Positions 1-9,595 of a stretch of 64,000 nucleotides of DNA are shown in pieces. Position 1 is the first letter of the stretch, and each line of letters begins with the position of its first letter. The notes under the pieces are model-generated. The model saw only the letters and a program-made list of their open reading frames with translations, did not search any database and was not told the origin of the DNA. This DNA comes from Proteiniphilum sp. UBA1403 (GTDB taxonomy: Bacteria > Bacteroidota > Bacteroidia > Bacteroidales > Dysgonomonadaceae): contig DBQD01000072.1 in the NCBI GenBank assembly GCA_002305715.1, positions 58,742 through 122,741 of the forward strand. Reading direction: 5' to 3'. Both the position numbers and the translations under genes were made by a program.

Positions 1-480
1 GATATGACAATCAACATGGCCGTTGATTTTTTTGAAAACGTACCCAATATATTGCACAAGATAAAGGTATTACAGGAAGTAGGTCTGGGATACATTCGAC
101 TTGGTCAATCATCAACCACCCTATCAGGGGGAGAAAGTCAGCGTGTAAAACTTGCTACAGAACTGGCTCGTATTGATACAGGAAATACGCTTTACGTTTT
201 GGATGAGCCCACTACGGGTCTTCATTTTGAGGACATTCGAGTCTTACTGAGTGTTCTAAACAAGCTAGTAGAGAAAGGAAATACTGTAATCGTAATTGAA
301 CACAATCTTGATATTATCAAATGCGCCGATCACATCATCGACCTTGGACCGGAAGGAGGAGCAAAAGGAGGTAACATCCTCACTACCGGTACTCCGGAAG
401 AAGTCATTCGTTGTGATCAAAGCTATACTGCTCGTTATTTGCGAGATGAGTTACAACAGCAGACCCATTTGAATCACTAA
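1..480 (+). CDS. uvrA: UvrA excinuclease subunit A, C-terminal fragment
   Basis: UvrA is the ATP-binding damage-recognition subunit of the UvrABC nucleotide excision repair nuclease. Only the last ~160 residues are present; the frame is open to base 1, so the gene begins outside the window. Visible are the ABC signature [12 protein letters not shown], the Walker B stretch [10 protein letters not shown], the switch histidine in VIVIEHN, and the typical UvrA ending with DLGPEGG followed by GTPEEV. These belong to the second ATPase domain. The ATG at base 4 is internal and not the real start. The 99 bases to tpx suggest separate transcription. Confidence 0.96.
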   Translation, partial: DMTINMAVDFFENVPNILHKIKVLQEVGLGYIRLGQSSTTLSGGESQRVKLATELARIDTGNTLYVLDEPTTGLHFEDIRVLLSVLNKLVEKGNTVIVIEHNLDIIKCADHIIDLGPEGGAKGGNILTTGTPEEVIRCDQSYTARYLRDELQQQTHLNH

Positions 481-579
481 AAGTTAAAAATTAATTTGCG
501 CTGAACATTTGCAAGTAGCAGTTGTTTAGAGCATATAACAAATAAATATATTCAGAATAGTTTTAAATTAATATATAAC

Positions 580-1080
580 ATGGCAACGATCACATTCAAA
601 GGTAACCCTGTACAAACCTCTGGAGAACTCCCTGCAAAAGGAGCTTCAGCTCCCGATTTTACATTGGTTAAAAGTGATTTAACTGAAGTAAAGTTATCCG
701 ATTTTAAAGGTAAATATGTGGTGCTTAATATCTTCCCAAGTCTCGACACCGGTACTTGTGCGGCATCTGTACGCCGCTTCAATAAGGAAGCTGCATCTTT
801 GGATAACACGGTTGTGTTGGGTATCTCTGCTGATCTCCCATTCGCTGCAGGTAGATTTTGCTCAGCTGAGGGTATTGACAATGTGATCACCCTGTCTACA
901 TTCCGCAACGGCGATTTTGGCAAGGAATATGGATTAGTGATGAGCAATGGACCACTTAAAGGTCTTCTTGCACGTGCCGTGGTCGTTATTGATTCCGAAG
1001 GAAAAGTAATTCATTCGGAACTGGTTTCTGAGATTGCACAGGAACCTGATTATCAATCTGCAATCAACTCGATAGTGTAG
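580..1080 (+). CDS. tpx: Thiol peroxidase (Tpx family peroxiredoxin)
   Basis: Tpx is an atypical 2-Cys peroxiredoxin that reduces hydrogen peroxide and alkyl peroxides using thioredoxin. The 166-residue length is normal for the family. The peroxidatic cysteine is C60 in [11 protein letters not shown] and the resolving cysteine is C94 in GRFCSAEG, the usual Tpx spacing. There is no signal peptide, so it is cytoplasmic. The gene is followed by a hairpin at 1112-1135, so it is probably monocistronic. Thioredoxin reductase lies 3.6 kb downstream on the same strand and would support the same redox chain, but it has its own promoter. Confidence 0.95.
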   Translation: MATITFKGNPVQTSGELPAKGASAPDFTLVKSDLTEVKLSDFKGKYVVLNIFPSLDTGTCAASVRRFNKEAASLDNTVVLGISADLPFAAGRFCSAEGIDNVITLSTFRNGDFGKEYGLVMSNGPLKGLLARAVVVIDSEGKVIHSELVSEIAQEPDYQSAINSIV

Positions 1081-1111
1081 TTTGTTTCATGAAGATTGTG
1101 TTAACAGGAGG

Positions 1112-1135
1112 GGTCTGCGAAGTGATTCGCGGACC
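1112..1135 (+). terminator. Hairpin terminator after tpx
   Basis: Ten-base arms (1112-1121 GGTCTGCGAA and 1126-1135 TTCGCGGACC) pair with one G-U wobble around a GTGA tetraloop 31 bases after the tpx stop. The following sequence is T-rich but not a clean T run, so termination may be partial. Confidence 0.7.
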
Positions 1136-1161
1136 TTTCACATTTTTCTACAAAGCTTTCC

Positions 1162-1192
1162 TTTTTATCTAATATTCTTTTTCTTAAATTTG
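1162..1192 (+). promoter_or_regulatory. Bacteroidetes-type promoter of ftsK
   Basis: A perfect -7 element TAAATTTG (1185-1192) fits the Bacteroidetes consensus TAnnTTTG. A T-rich -33 element (1162-1165) lies 19 bases upstream. The predicted leader before the ftsK ATG at 1288 is about 90 bases. Confidence 0.6.
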
Positions 1193-1287
1193 TAAATCCA
1201 TTTCCCAAACCTGTTTTTTTGCCCGTTATTTCGGGAATTTGGCACAGCACTTTCAATCCGCATTAAAAAAGGGATGGTACTTCATTT

Positions 1288-3795
1288 ATGACAAAACGAA
1301 AAAGGAAGAAATCTTCCAAAACAAGTTTACGAAATATTCAGTGGTTCAAGATCCTTCAAAGTGAACGGATGCAATTCATTTTGGGTGTAATCACGGCTTT
1401 TGTCGGCATTTTTATGCTGATGTCCTTTATCTCATTCTTTTTTACCGGTGCCGAGGATCAAAGCAACGTGTTAAACAAAACTTTCTTGGAATTAATACGC
1501 TCTGAAAAATCAGAAATAGCAAACTGGACAGGTGCTGGTGGAGCTTTTATTGCCGAGACAGTTGTTAACAATTGGTTTGGTATCTTCTCTGTTCTGATTC
1601 CAATTTTTATAATATATGTTGGACTCCGCATGATGAAAGTGTCTAACTTTCCTTGGGTGAAAGCCATCTTCTTTACCTCCTTTGGACTAATTGGGGGCTC
1701 TGTTAGCAGTGCATTCATCCTCGACAAGCTCTTTCCTCACTCACATGTGAAATGGGGTGGACTGCATGGAATAGAGATTGAACGAATACTTGAGAGCAGC
1801 ATTGGTTGGCCTGGAATAATCCTTCTTATTCTGCTGTTTATACTGATTACGATCGTCATTTTTCGAAAAAGCTCAATTTACAAGATTCAGAAGACGCTTG
1901 TGAATACCAAGCTCCCAACATACAGAGATGAGAGTGACACCATTTCAAATTCCACTCCAGAGGAAGCAGATTTAGGATTAGAGGATGAAAAAAAAATCGG
2001 TTGGTTCAACCGATTTATTACAACAATTAAAGATAAAAGGAGGGCTGCCCTTACCGATACAGAGTTCGATGATGAAGATAAAGAAGAGGAAACAGAAAAA
2101 CCAACACAAGGTTCTACCCCCTCTGTCACCACTCTATCCCCTCAAACAACACAACCGCTAAAGAATTTAGAACAAAACGACGAATTCGAGGTCTTTGTAC
2201 CCAAAGATGATGAAACAGTAGCGATAAGTCAACCTCCCGTAAAAAAAGCAATGCCGGAAGAGTCACAATCAGAAGGGAGCGATGAAATTGAGGATTATGA
2301 TCCCAGGAAAGATCTTTCTTCCTTCAAATTTCCCTCCATGAACCTGTTGAAAGTTTATAGCACAGGCGACAAAGGGGTCGACATGAATGAGCAAAACGAA
2401 AACAAAGAGAAAATAATTCATACCCTCCGCAACTATGGCATTGAAATTATCTCCATCAAAGCTACAGTAGGTCCCACGATCACCCTTTATGAGATTGTTC
2501 CACAGGCTGGAGTCCGCATTTCCAAAATTCGAAATCTTGAAGATGATATCGCACTGAGTCTTTCAGCTTTGGGTATACGTATCATTGCACCAATGCCCGG
2601 AAAGGGGACCATTGGAATAGAGGTCCCCAATAAAGATCCGCAGATCGTTTCCATGCAGTCGGTAATAGCCTCCAAGCGTTTTCAGGAATGTGATTATGAA
2701 TTACCGGTAGCACTGGGAAAAACCATCACCAACGAGGTATTTATCTTCGATCTCACCAAGATGCCACACTTGCTGGTTGCAGGAGCCACAGGACAAGGAA
2801 AATCGGTGGGACTCAACGCTATCATCACGTCGTTGCTTTACAAGAAACATCCTTCGGAGATGAAGATGGTGCTGATAGACCCCAAGATGGTGGAATTCAA
2901 CATTTACTCAACTATAGAAAAGCATTATCTTGCCAAACTGCCCGATGAAGAGAAAGCCATAATTACCGATGTAACCAAAGTAACACAAACGCTAAATTCT
3001 CTTACGAAAGAGATGGATGATCGGTATGAGTTGTTGATGCGTGCTCATGTACGTACCATAAAAGAGTACAACGAGAAGTTTGTGAAAAGGCGTTTGAATC
3101 CCGAAAAAGGACACCGCTATATGCCATATATCGTTGTGGTGATTGATGAGTTTGGCGACTTAATTATGACAGCAGGTAAAGAGATTGAAATGCCCATTGC
3201 CCGCATTGCACAGAAGGCACGAGCCGTGGGTATCCATATGGTAATTGCCACACAGCGACCAACTACCAACATCATCACCGGAACTATCAAGGCTAACTTC
3301 CCTGCACGAATGGCATTCCGTGTGACCTCACAGATCGACTCTCGCACCATTCTCGATATGAGTGGGGCTAACCAGCTTATTGGTCGTGGCGACATGCTCT
3401 TTTCTCAAGGGAGCAATTTGATTCGCATTCAGTGTGCCTTTGTAGACACACCAGAGGTGGAAGAGATTGCACAATATATTGGCAAACAGAATGGTTACGA
3501 TCGCGCATTTGCACTACCTGAGGTGATATCAGAAACCGAAACTCCATCAGGTTCAATAGACCTGAACGATCGTGATCCTCTCTTCGAGGAGGCAGCACGC
3601 CTCATCGTTGTACACCAACAAGGCTCCACATCGCTAATCCAACGTAAATTTTCCATTGGATACAATCGTGCCGGCAGACTCATGGATCAGATTGAGGCAG
3701 CTGGAATTGTAGGACCTACACAAGGAAGTAAGCCGCGCGATGTATATGTTGCCGATGAATACTCACTGGAAAAATTACTCGATTCAATGCGGTAA
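1288..3795 (+). CDS. ftsK: DNA translocase FtsK/SpoIIIE
   Basis: FtsK is a membrane-anchored hexameric DNA pump that clears and aligns chromosome termini at the division septum. The 835-residue protein has four predicted membrane helices (about 28-52, 88-112, 120-145 and 165-190), a long acidic and proline-containing linker (about 200-360), then the motor. Walker A is GATGQGKSVG near residue 499 and Walker B is VVVIDEFGDL near 613. The last ~65 residues resemble the winged-helix gamma domain that reads polar KOPS-like sequences. The linker is shorter than in E. coli, as is common in Bacteroidetes. It has its own promoter and is followed after 100 bases by a LolA-like gene. Confidence 0.95.
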   Translation: MTKRKRKKSSKTSLRNIQWFKILQSERMQFILGVITAFVGIFMLMSFISFFFTGAEDQSNVLNKTFLELIRSEKSEIANWTGAGGAFIAETVVNNWFGIFSVLIPIFIIYVGLRMMKVSNFPWVKAIFFTSFGLIGGSVSSAFILDKLFPHSHVKWGGLHGIEIERILESSIGWPGIILLILLFILITIVIFRKSSIYKIQKTLVNTKLPTYRDESDTISNSTPEEADLGLEDEKKIGWFNRFITTIKDKRRAALTDTEFDDEDKEEETEKPTQGSTPSVTTLSPQTTQPLKNLEQNDEFEVFVPKDDETVAISQPPVKKAMPEESQSEGSDEIEDYDPRKDLSSFKFPSMNLLKVYSTGDKGVDMNEQNENKEKIIHTLRNYGIEIISIKATVGPTITLYEIVPQAGVRISKIRNLEDDIALSLSALGIRIIAPMPGKGTIGIEVPNKDPQIVSMQSVIASKRFQECDYELPVALGKTITNEVFIFDLTKMPHLLVAGATGQGKSVGLNAIITSLLYKKHPSEMKMVLIDPKMVEFNIYSTIEKHYLAKLPDEEKAIITDVTKVTQTLNSLTKEMDDRYELLMRAHVRTIKEYNEKFVKRRLNPEKGHRYMPYIVVVIDEFGDLIMTAGKEIEMPIARIAQKARAVGIHMVIATQRPTTNIITGTIKANFPARMAFRVTSQIDSRTILDMSGANQLIGRGDMLFSQGSNLIRIQCAFVDTPEVEEIAQYIGKQNGYDRAFALPEVISETETPSGSIDLNDRDPLFEEAARLIVVHQQGSTSLIQRKFSIGYNRAGRLMDQIEAAGIVGPTQGSKPRDVYVADEYSLEKLLDSMR

Positions 3796-3895
3796 GCAGA
3801 TTCCTCTATACATGGATAACTGTTAAACCCTTCATCTGCATTTATGTCTATATACAAGACAGAAGTTTGATGATATCGCTTGAAAAAAAACAAAA

Positions 3896-4540
3896 ATGAA
3901 ACCAACTTTATTCCTTCTTACAGCCCTTTTTTTATCTCTTCCACTATTTAGTCAACGTAATGCGGAAGCAGTCTCCATTTTGGATAAGTCACTTGCTGGA
4001 TTCGAGAAATCACAAGGTATTGAGCTGTTGTTCGAGACAATCACAATCGATGCCGACGGTGACGCTTATCCCCCTGAAACAGGTAAAGCATATATCAAAG
4101 GAAATCGCTTCAAACTGGAGATGGAAGATATGCACATTTGGTTCGACGGAGAAACTCAGTGGGTTTTCATGAAGAATGCCAATGAAGTTAATATTAGCAA
4201 TCCCAGTAGTCAAGAGATTGCAGCTATAAGCCCCTTGGCGTTGTTGGGAATGTATAAGAATGGTTATACAATAAAAGCCCCCGTTTCAAAAGCGATCAAG
4301 CAGATTCCGGTTTATCAGATTGAGATGCAACCTGCCACAGGCAATAAAGACTTCAAGCAGGTGACCGTCTCCATCAATAAGAATAATTATACGTTGGTTC
4401 AAGTAGTATTAACAGCAGTCAACGGCATGAAAACCCAAATAAATATCAGTCGCTACAACGCCAATTTTCAATTTGAAGATTCCCTTTTTCGTTTCAACAA
4501 AACAGCACATCCCGGTGTCGAGATTGTGGATCTTCGATGA
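3896..4540 (+). CDS. LolA-like outer-membrane lipoprotein carrier
   Basis: The 214-residue product begins with a signal peptide (about 1-19, ending LFSQ) without a lipobox cysteine, so it is likely periplasmic. The remainder has the pattern of the LolA/LolB fold: a helix with alternating beta strands including an RFKLEMEDMHIWFDGETQW-like section around residues 68-88. LolA carries lipoproteins from the inner to the outer membrane. Its position directly behind ftsK is common in Bacteroidetes genomes. Assignment rests on this context and on the strand pattern; there is no short diagnostic motif, so the exact substrate is unproven. Confidence 0.75.
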   Translation: MKPTLFLLTALFLSLPLFSQRNAEAVSILDKSLAGFEKSQGIELLFETITIDADGDAYPPETGKAYIKGNRFKLEMEDMHIWFDGETQWVFMKNANEVNISNPSSQEIAAISPLALLGMYKNGYTIKAPVSKAIKQIPVYQIEMQPATGNKDFKQVTVSINKNNYTLVQVVLTAVNGMKTQINISRYNANFQFEDSLFRFNKTAHPGVEIVDLR

Positions 4541-4594
4541 AATCTCAACAGGGTTATAAACCTCCATATTTTCCGTTTACACTAAATAGATAAA

Positions 4595-4636
4595 TCCGAT
4601 AACGATTTCACATATCGGAGAATAGTCGTACCTTTG
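4595..4636 (+). promoter_or_regulatory. trxB promoter with overlapping inverted repeat
   Basis: The -7 element TACCTTTG (4629-4636) matches TAnnTTTG, with TTTC (4606-4609) 19 bases upstream as -33 element. A 7-bp inverted repeat, TCCGATA (4595-4601) and TATCGGA (4613-4619), brackets the -33 element. A protein bound there would block or modulate RNA polymerase. The operator role is inferred from position and symmetry only. Confidence 0.5.
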
Positions 4637-4712
4637 AAGCACTAAAACAAGACACAGAACTTACGCTTTCTCAGACAGATAAGTGAAAAATATTAATACA
4701 CAAGATATAGAT

Positions 4713-5654
4713 ATGAGTAATAAAGTACGATGCTTAATTATTGGATCAGGACCGGCCGGTTATACTGCGGCCATATACGCTTCACGCGCAAACCTTAACC
4801 CCGTTCTTTATGAAGGGATGGAACCAGGAGGTCAATTGACCACGACTACAGAGGTGGAGAACTTCCCTGGCTATCCAGATGGCGTTACCGGACCTGAATT
4901 GATGGAGGATCTTAAAAAGCAAGCACTCCGTTTTGGTGCCGACGTGCGTTCTGGCAGAGCCACCTCAGTTGACTTTTCAGTACGTCCTTTACAAGTTACC
5001 ATCGACAATGAAACGGTTATCGAAGCCGACACAGTGATTATCTCTACCGGTGCTACTGCTAAATATCTGGGACTGGAAGACGAAACAAAGTACGCCGGAC
5101 AAGGTGTATCAGCTTGCGCCACATGCGATGGCTTCTTCTATCGCAAGAAGAAAGTTGCAGTTGTTGGAGGTGGAGACACCGCTTGCGAAGAGGCAACTTA
5201 CTTATCGGGACTAGCAGAGAAAGTCTACATGATTGTTCGCAAACCTTATCTACGTGCATCACGAATTATGCAAGAGAGAGTGTTGAATAATCCTAAAATT
5301 GAAGTACTATTTGAGCACAATGCCGTAGGCCTTTTTGGTGAAAATGGAGTGGAAGGTGTTCATCTGGTAAAAAGAATGGGAGAAACCGATGAGGAGAGGT
5401 ATGATATCGCTGTAGATGGCTTCTTTCTGGCTATCGGTCACAAGCCCAACACCGACATATTCAAAGACTACTTAGAGCTAGACGAAGTGGGTTATATCAA
5501 AACCGAAAGCCCCTATACTCGCACCAATGTTGAGGGTGTATTTGCGTGTGGAGACGTAGCAGACCCCATTTATCGTCAAGCAGTTACTGCCGCAGGTACT
5601 GGATGTCGTGCAGCAATGGATGCTGAACGCTATTTGACAGAAAACGGATTATAA
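4713..5654 (+). CDS. trxB: Thioredoxin reductase
   Basis: TrxB is the FAD flavoenzyme that uses NADPH to reduce thioredoxin. The N-terminal FAD motif IIGSGPAGYTAA, the redox pair CATC (C135 and C138 from this start), the NADPH motif GGGDTACEEA and the C-terminal FAD motif ACGDVAD are all present in the usual order over 313 residues. An in-frame GTG at 4683 would add ten residues, but the ATG at 4713 gives the normal family N-terminus. It serves the thioredoxin system that also feeds Tpx upstream. A strong terminator follows at 5710. Confidence 0.96.
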   Translation: MSNKVRCLIIGSGPAGYTAAIYASRANLNPVLYEGMEPGGQLTTTTEVENFPGYPDGVTGPELMEDLKKQALRFGADVRSGRATSVDFSVRPLQVTIDNETVIEADTVIISTGATAKYLGLEDETKYAGQGVSACATCDGFFYRKKKVAVVGGGDTACEEATYLSGLAEKVYMIVRKPYLRASRIMQERVLNNPKIEVLFEHNAVGLFGENGVEGVHLVKRMGETDEERYDIAVDGFFLAIGHKPNTDIFKDYLELDEVGYIKTESPYTRTNVEGVFACGDVADPIYRQAVTAAGTGCRAAMDAERYLTENGL

Positions 5655-5709
5655 ATATCAGAGAGAAAATCGCCAAATGGAGATTTTGTTGTATGACGAT
5701 AAACACCTA

Positions 5710-5743
5710 ATCAGGGCTGCATTTTTGTAGCCCTGATTTTTTT
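5710..5743 (+). terminator. Rho-independent terminator after trxB
   Basis: An 11-bp stem (5710-5720 with 5727-5737, one wobble pair) closes an ATTTTT loop and is followed by a run of seven T. This is the cleanest intrinsic terminator in the window. Confidence 0.9.
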
Positions 5744-5806
5744 GTTAACCATACAAACGGTATCTTTACATCACAAAACAAACTATCATAAAAAAGGAAT
5801 AAGTAT

Positions 5807-7186
5807 ATGAAACAAAAACTACCCCTACTACTCATTGCTTCCTTTTTCGTCTTCACACTTTCTGCACAGCAGGGTTTCACACACCAACAATCTACAGGTT
5901 ATGTAACACCTTCAGACGAAAAAGTATTGCAAAAACTCGACCAATGGCAGGATCTAAAATTTGGTGTATTGTTTCACTGGGGTTTATACTCTGTACCAGG
6001 TATTGTTGAGTCTTGGTCAATATGTTCAGAAGATGTAGACTGGATACCACGTGATAGTACCATTTCGTATACTGATTATAAGAAATGGTATTGGGGTCTA
6101 AAAGATCAATTCAACCCTCAAGCCTTTGATCCAGACCAGTGGGCAGATGTAATGGAAAAAGCTGGTATGAAATATGCAATTTTCACCACAAAACACCACG
6201 ACGGATTTAATATGTTTGACACCAAAGAGAGTGATTTTTCCATTGCTAACGGACCATTTAAAGATCATCCAAAGGCTGATGTCGCCCGTTTTGTATTTGA
6301 ATCGTTCCGAAGGAAAAACTTCATGGTCGGTGCCTATTTCTCTAAACCCGATTGGCACAGTCAGTATTATTGGTGGGATTATTATGCCACTCCAAACCGC
6401 CATGTGAACTATCAGATTGAACGTCATCCCCATCGTTGGGAAAAGTTTAAGGAGTTCACCTTTAATCAGCTCAATGAAATTACCTCCCTATATGGAGCTC
6501 TCGACATCCTTTGGCTCGATGGAGGATGGGTTGCGCCACCACGTCAGGATATTGACATGGATCGGATTGCGAAGAGAGTGCGTCAGAATCAACCGGGTAT
6601 CCTTATCGTAGATAGGACAATAAAAGGTATATATGAGAATTACCAAACCCCCGAACGATCGGTTCCAGACAAACAATTGCCCAATCCTTGGGAAAGTTGC
6701 ATTCCTTTGAGCAACGACTGGGGTTGGGTCCCCAATGCTCCGTACAAATCAGCACAAAAGGTGATCAATACACTCATTGAGATTACAGCCAAGGGGGGAT
6801 GTTTGCTATTGGGTGTCGGACCTACAGCAGAAGGGCTCATTGAACAACCTGTTATTGACCGACTCGAAAATGTGGGTGCTTGGTTACAGGTTAATGGAGA
6901 GGGCATCTACAATACCCGCATTACGTCTCATTACAACAGTGGTAACTTGTGGTTCACCGCACATAAAGATGGTAAAACGTTGTATGCACTTTATGCCCTT
7001 CCGGAGAATGAACAACTACCTGCAGTTATAGAATGGGAGGGAAATACACCTGCCAAGAACTCCTCCATGCGACTGCTCCAAAATAACAAGAAACTAAAAT
7101 GGCAGACCAAGGGGAACAAGACAACGGTCTATCTACCAAAGAATATCAAACAGGAACCCATCGTTCTAACCTTTACATTGCAATAA
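5807..7186 (+). CDS. Secreted alpha-L-fucosidase, GH29
   Basis: GH29 enzymes release alpha-linked L-fucose by a retaining mechanism. The 459-residue protein has a type I signal peptide (about 1-20, ending LSAQ) and the family hallmarks FGVFHWG-like FGVLFHWGLYS near residue 48, TTKHHDGF near 126 and the nucleophile region DILWLDGGW with Asp238. The C-terminal ~100 residues look like the usual beta-sandwich. No lipobox is present, so a periplasmic location is likely. A GH3 gene starts one base after its stop codon. A -7-like TATCTTTA at 5761-5768 is the only promoter candidate. The exact linkage (alpha-1,2, 1,3, 1,4 or 1,6) cannot be read from sequence. Confidence 0.93.
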   Translation: MKQKLPLLLIASFFVFTLSAQQGFTHQQSTGYVTPSDEKVLQKLDQWQDLKFGVLFHWGLYSVPGIVESWSICSEDVDWIPRDSTISYTDYKKWYWGLKDQFNPQAFDPDQWADVMEKAGMKYAIFTTKHHDGFNMFDTKESDFSIANGPFKDHPKADVARFVFESFRRKNFMVGAYFSKPDWHSQYYWWDYYATPNRHVNYQIERHPHRWEKFKEFTFNQLNEITSLYGALDILWLDGGWVAPPRQDIDMDRIAKRVRQNQPGILIVDRTIKGIYENYQTPERSVPDKQLPNPWESCIPLSNDWGWVPNAPYKSAQKVINTLIEITAKGGCLLLGVGPTAEGLIEQPVIDRLENVGAWLQVNGEGIYNTRITSHYNSGNLWFTAHKDGKTLYALYALPENEQLPAVIEWEGNTPAKNSSMRLLQNNKKLKWQTKGNKTTVYLPKNIKQEPIVLTFTLQ

Positions 7187-7187
7187 C

Positions 7188-9524
7188 ATGTACAAATTAC
7201 TATACACCCTCTTTTTCATCGTTTCCGTTTCTAGTCTTTCGGCACAACCACTCTACAAAAATCCGAAGGCACCCGTTGAAGCACGTGTACAGGATCTACT
7301 AACCAGGATGACAATTCAGGAGAAAGTGGGGCAGCTCTGCTCACCCACTGGCTGGGAGATGTACGAAAAACAGGGCACAGACGTTGTGGTCTCGGAAGCA
7401 TTTGTAAAAATGATGCAAGAACTGCAACCCGGAACATTCTGGGCAACATTACGTGCCGACCCATGGACAAGAAAGACAATTCAGACTGGTTTAAACCCTG
7501 AGCTCTCCGCAAAGGCACTCAACAGTCTCCAGCGCTATGTACTGGAAAATACACGCCTTGGAATTCCCATATTGTTTGCCGAAGAGTGTGCTCATGGTCA
7601 TATGGCTATTGGCACTACAGTGTTTCCCACTTCTCTTGCACAAGCAAGTACATTTAATAAAGAATTGATCTATCGAATGGGTGAAGCCATAGCCCTTGAG
7701 ACAAGACTTCAGGGTGCTCACATCGGATATGGCCCCATCATTGATATTGCTCGTGACCCTCGATGGTCCAGAATGGAGGAAACGTTTGGCGAAGACCCTG
7801 TGCTTACGGGTATATTAGGTAGTTACTTCGTAAAAGGTCTGCAAGGGACCATTACAGCAGATGGTCGACATGTATATTCCACTTTGAAACATTTTGTAGC
7901 CTATGGGATCCCACTAGGAGGGCACAATGGTCAACAATCAATGATCGGCATGAGGGAGCTGTTTTCCGATCATCTTTCTCCCTTCCGTATGGCAGTCGAC
8001 GCCGGAGCAAAAACAATCATGACAGCATACAATTCCATTGATGGCATACCATGTACATCTAACCATTACTTGCTAACAGATATATTACGTGGAAAATGGA
8101 ATTTCGATGGTTTTGTCTTTTCCGACTTGGGCAGTGTCGAAGGTATAGCCACATCACACAGAACCGTTCCCGATATCAAACATGCAGCTGTCGCCGCACT
8201 AAAAGCAGGTGTAGAAACCGATCTTGGAGGAAAGGCATATGGCAATTATCTTGCACAAGCATTGCAGGAGGGTTTGATCACCATGGCCGATCTCGACACA
8301 GCTGTTGCTCGAGTATTGCGGTTAAAATTTGAAATGGGTCTCTTTGAAAATCCCTACGTAGATCCCGCAAAAGTTTCAGCACAGGTCAGAAGCGATCATC
8401 ACAAGGCCCTTGCCCGAGAAGTAGCCCGAGAAGGAATCGTGTTGCTTAAAAACGAGCAAAACCTGCTTCCATTATCGAAGGATATAAAAAGTATTGCTGT
8501 TATAGGTCCAAATGCCGATAACATATACAATCAGCTGGGTGACTATACAGCTCCACAGAAACGATCGGAGGTAGCCACCATCCTCGACGGAATTAAAAAA
8601 GCAGTCTCCCCCTCCACCACCGTACAATATGTGAAAGGTTGTTCCATTAGAGATACCACACAGAGCAATATTCCCGAAGCTGTGCTGGCTGCACAAAATG
8701 CCGAAGTCACAGTATTGGTACTAGGAGGGTCGAGTGCCAGGGACTTCCGGACCGAATATATCGAAACAGGTGCAGCTGTGGTGTCTGATGATCATGTAGA
8801 ACTCTTATCCGACATGGAATCGGGTGAAGGGTATGATCGGAAAACGCTGAAATTACTGGGTGATCAGGAAAAGCTTCTGCAATCAATCATCGAAACAGGC
8901 AAACCGCTTATTGTCATTTACATTCAGGGGAGACCCCTTAACATGAACCTTGCATCTGAAAAGGCGGGAGCCCTTTTGTGTGCCTGGTATCCAGGTCAAG
9001 AAGGTGGTCATGCTGTAGCCGACATCCTATTTGGCAACTATAATCCAGCAGGCCGACTACCAGTATCTGTACCACGTAGTGTGGGACAACTTCCTGTCTA
9101 TTATTCATTGGGGCGACAAAATAAATATGTAGAAGGGGAAAGCACACCATTGTATGCTTTTGGATATGGCTTAAGCTATACTCAATTTGCATATTCCGAT
9201 CTCACTATTTCTCAAGATGGAGATCAAACAGATGTATCGTGCAGGATTAAAAACATAGGCAATTATGATGGTGAAGAAGTGGTACAACTTTATGTACGGG
9301 ATAATATCAGTTCTGTTGCTACTCCTCCCATACAACTGAAAGATTTCGATCGTGTTTATCTGAAAAAGGGAGAATCACGCAAGGTCAGCTTCACTCTTCA
9401 ACCCCATCAGTTGTCGTTATTCAACCTGATAATGGAGGAAGTTACAGAACCAGGAGAATTCACAGTTATGATAGGAGCCGCTTCAAACGACATTCGACTT
9501 AGAGGGACTTTTGAAATTAAATAA
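7188..9524 (+). CDS. Secreted beta-glycosidase, GH3 (BglX-like)
   Basis: A 778-residue GH3 protein with a type I signal peptide (about 1-20, ending LSAQ). Domain order is the TIM-barrel (about 30-380), the alpha/beta sandwich (about 400-630) and a C-terminal fibronectin type III-like domain (about 690-775). The nucleophile is Asp313 in FVFSDLGSVEG; KHFVAYG and the RDPRWSR substrate-binding motifs are present. It resembles periplasmic beta-glucosidases of the BglX group, though GH3 also includes xylosidases and other activities, so the sugar specificity is open. It is translationally close to the fucosidase, which implies joint action on a fucosylated glycan or glycoside. Confidence 0.93.
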   Translation: MYKLLYTLFFIVSVSSLSAQPLYKNPKAPVEARVQDLLTRMTIQEKVGQLCSPTGWEMYEKQGTDVVVSEAFVKMMQELQPGTFWATLRADPWTRKTIQTGLNPELSAKALNSLQRYVLENTRLGIPILFAEECAHGHMAIGTTVFPTSLAQASTFNKELIYRMGEAIALETRLQGAHIGYGPIIDIARDPRWSRMEETFGEDPVLTGILGSYFVKGLQGTITADGRHVYSTLKHFVAYGIPLGGHNGQQSMIGMRELFSDHLSPFRMAVDAGAKTIMTAYNSIDGIPCTSNHYLLTDILRGKWNFDGFVFSDLGSVEGIATSHRTVPDIKHAAVAALKAGVETDLGGKAYGNYLAQALQEGLITMADLDTAVARVLRLKFEMGLFENPYVDPAKVSAQVRSDHHKALAREVAREGIVLLKNEQNLLPLSKDIKSIAVIGPNADNIYNQLGDYTAPQKRSEVATILDGIKKAVSPSTTVQYVKGCSIRDTTQSNIPEAVLAAQNAEVTVLVLGGSSARDFRTEYIETGAAVVSDDHVELLSDMESGEGYDRKTLKLLGDQEKLLQSIIETGKPLIVIYIQGRPLNMNLASEKAGALLCAWYPGQEGGHAVADILFGNYNPAGRLPVSVPRSVGQLPVYYSLGRQNKYVEGESTPLYAFGYGLSYTQFAYSDLTISQDGDQTDVSCRIKNIGNYDGEEVVQLYVRDNISSVATPPIQLKDFDRVYLKKGESRKVSFTLQPHQLSLFNLIMEEVTEPGEFTVMIGAASNDIRLRGTFEIK

Positions 9525-9548
9525 CCCCATACACGTTAAAATTTATAC

Positions 9549-9556
9549 TATATTTG
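9549..9556 (+). promoter_or_regulatory. -7 element before the 9596 gene
   Basis: TATATTTG matches TAnnTTTG 40 bases before the ATG at 9596. No clear -33 element is visible. It covers an upstream TTG codon and so argues for the ATG start. Confidence 0.45.
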
Positions 9557-9595
9557 TTGCATATTCACTTCTCAAAAAGCTTATACTTCCTGCTC

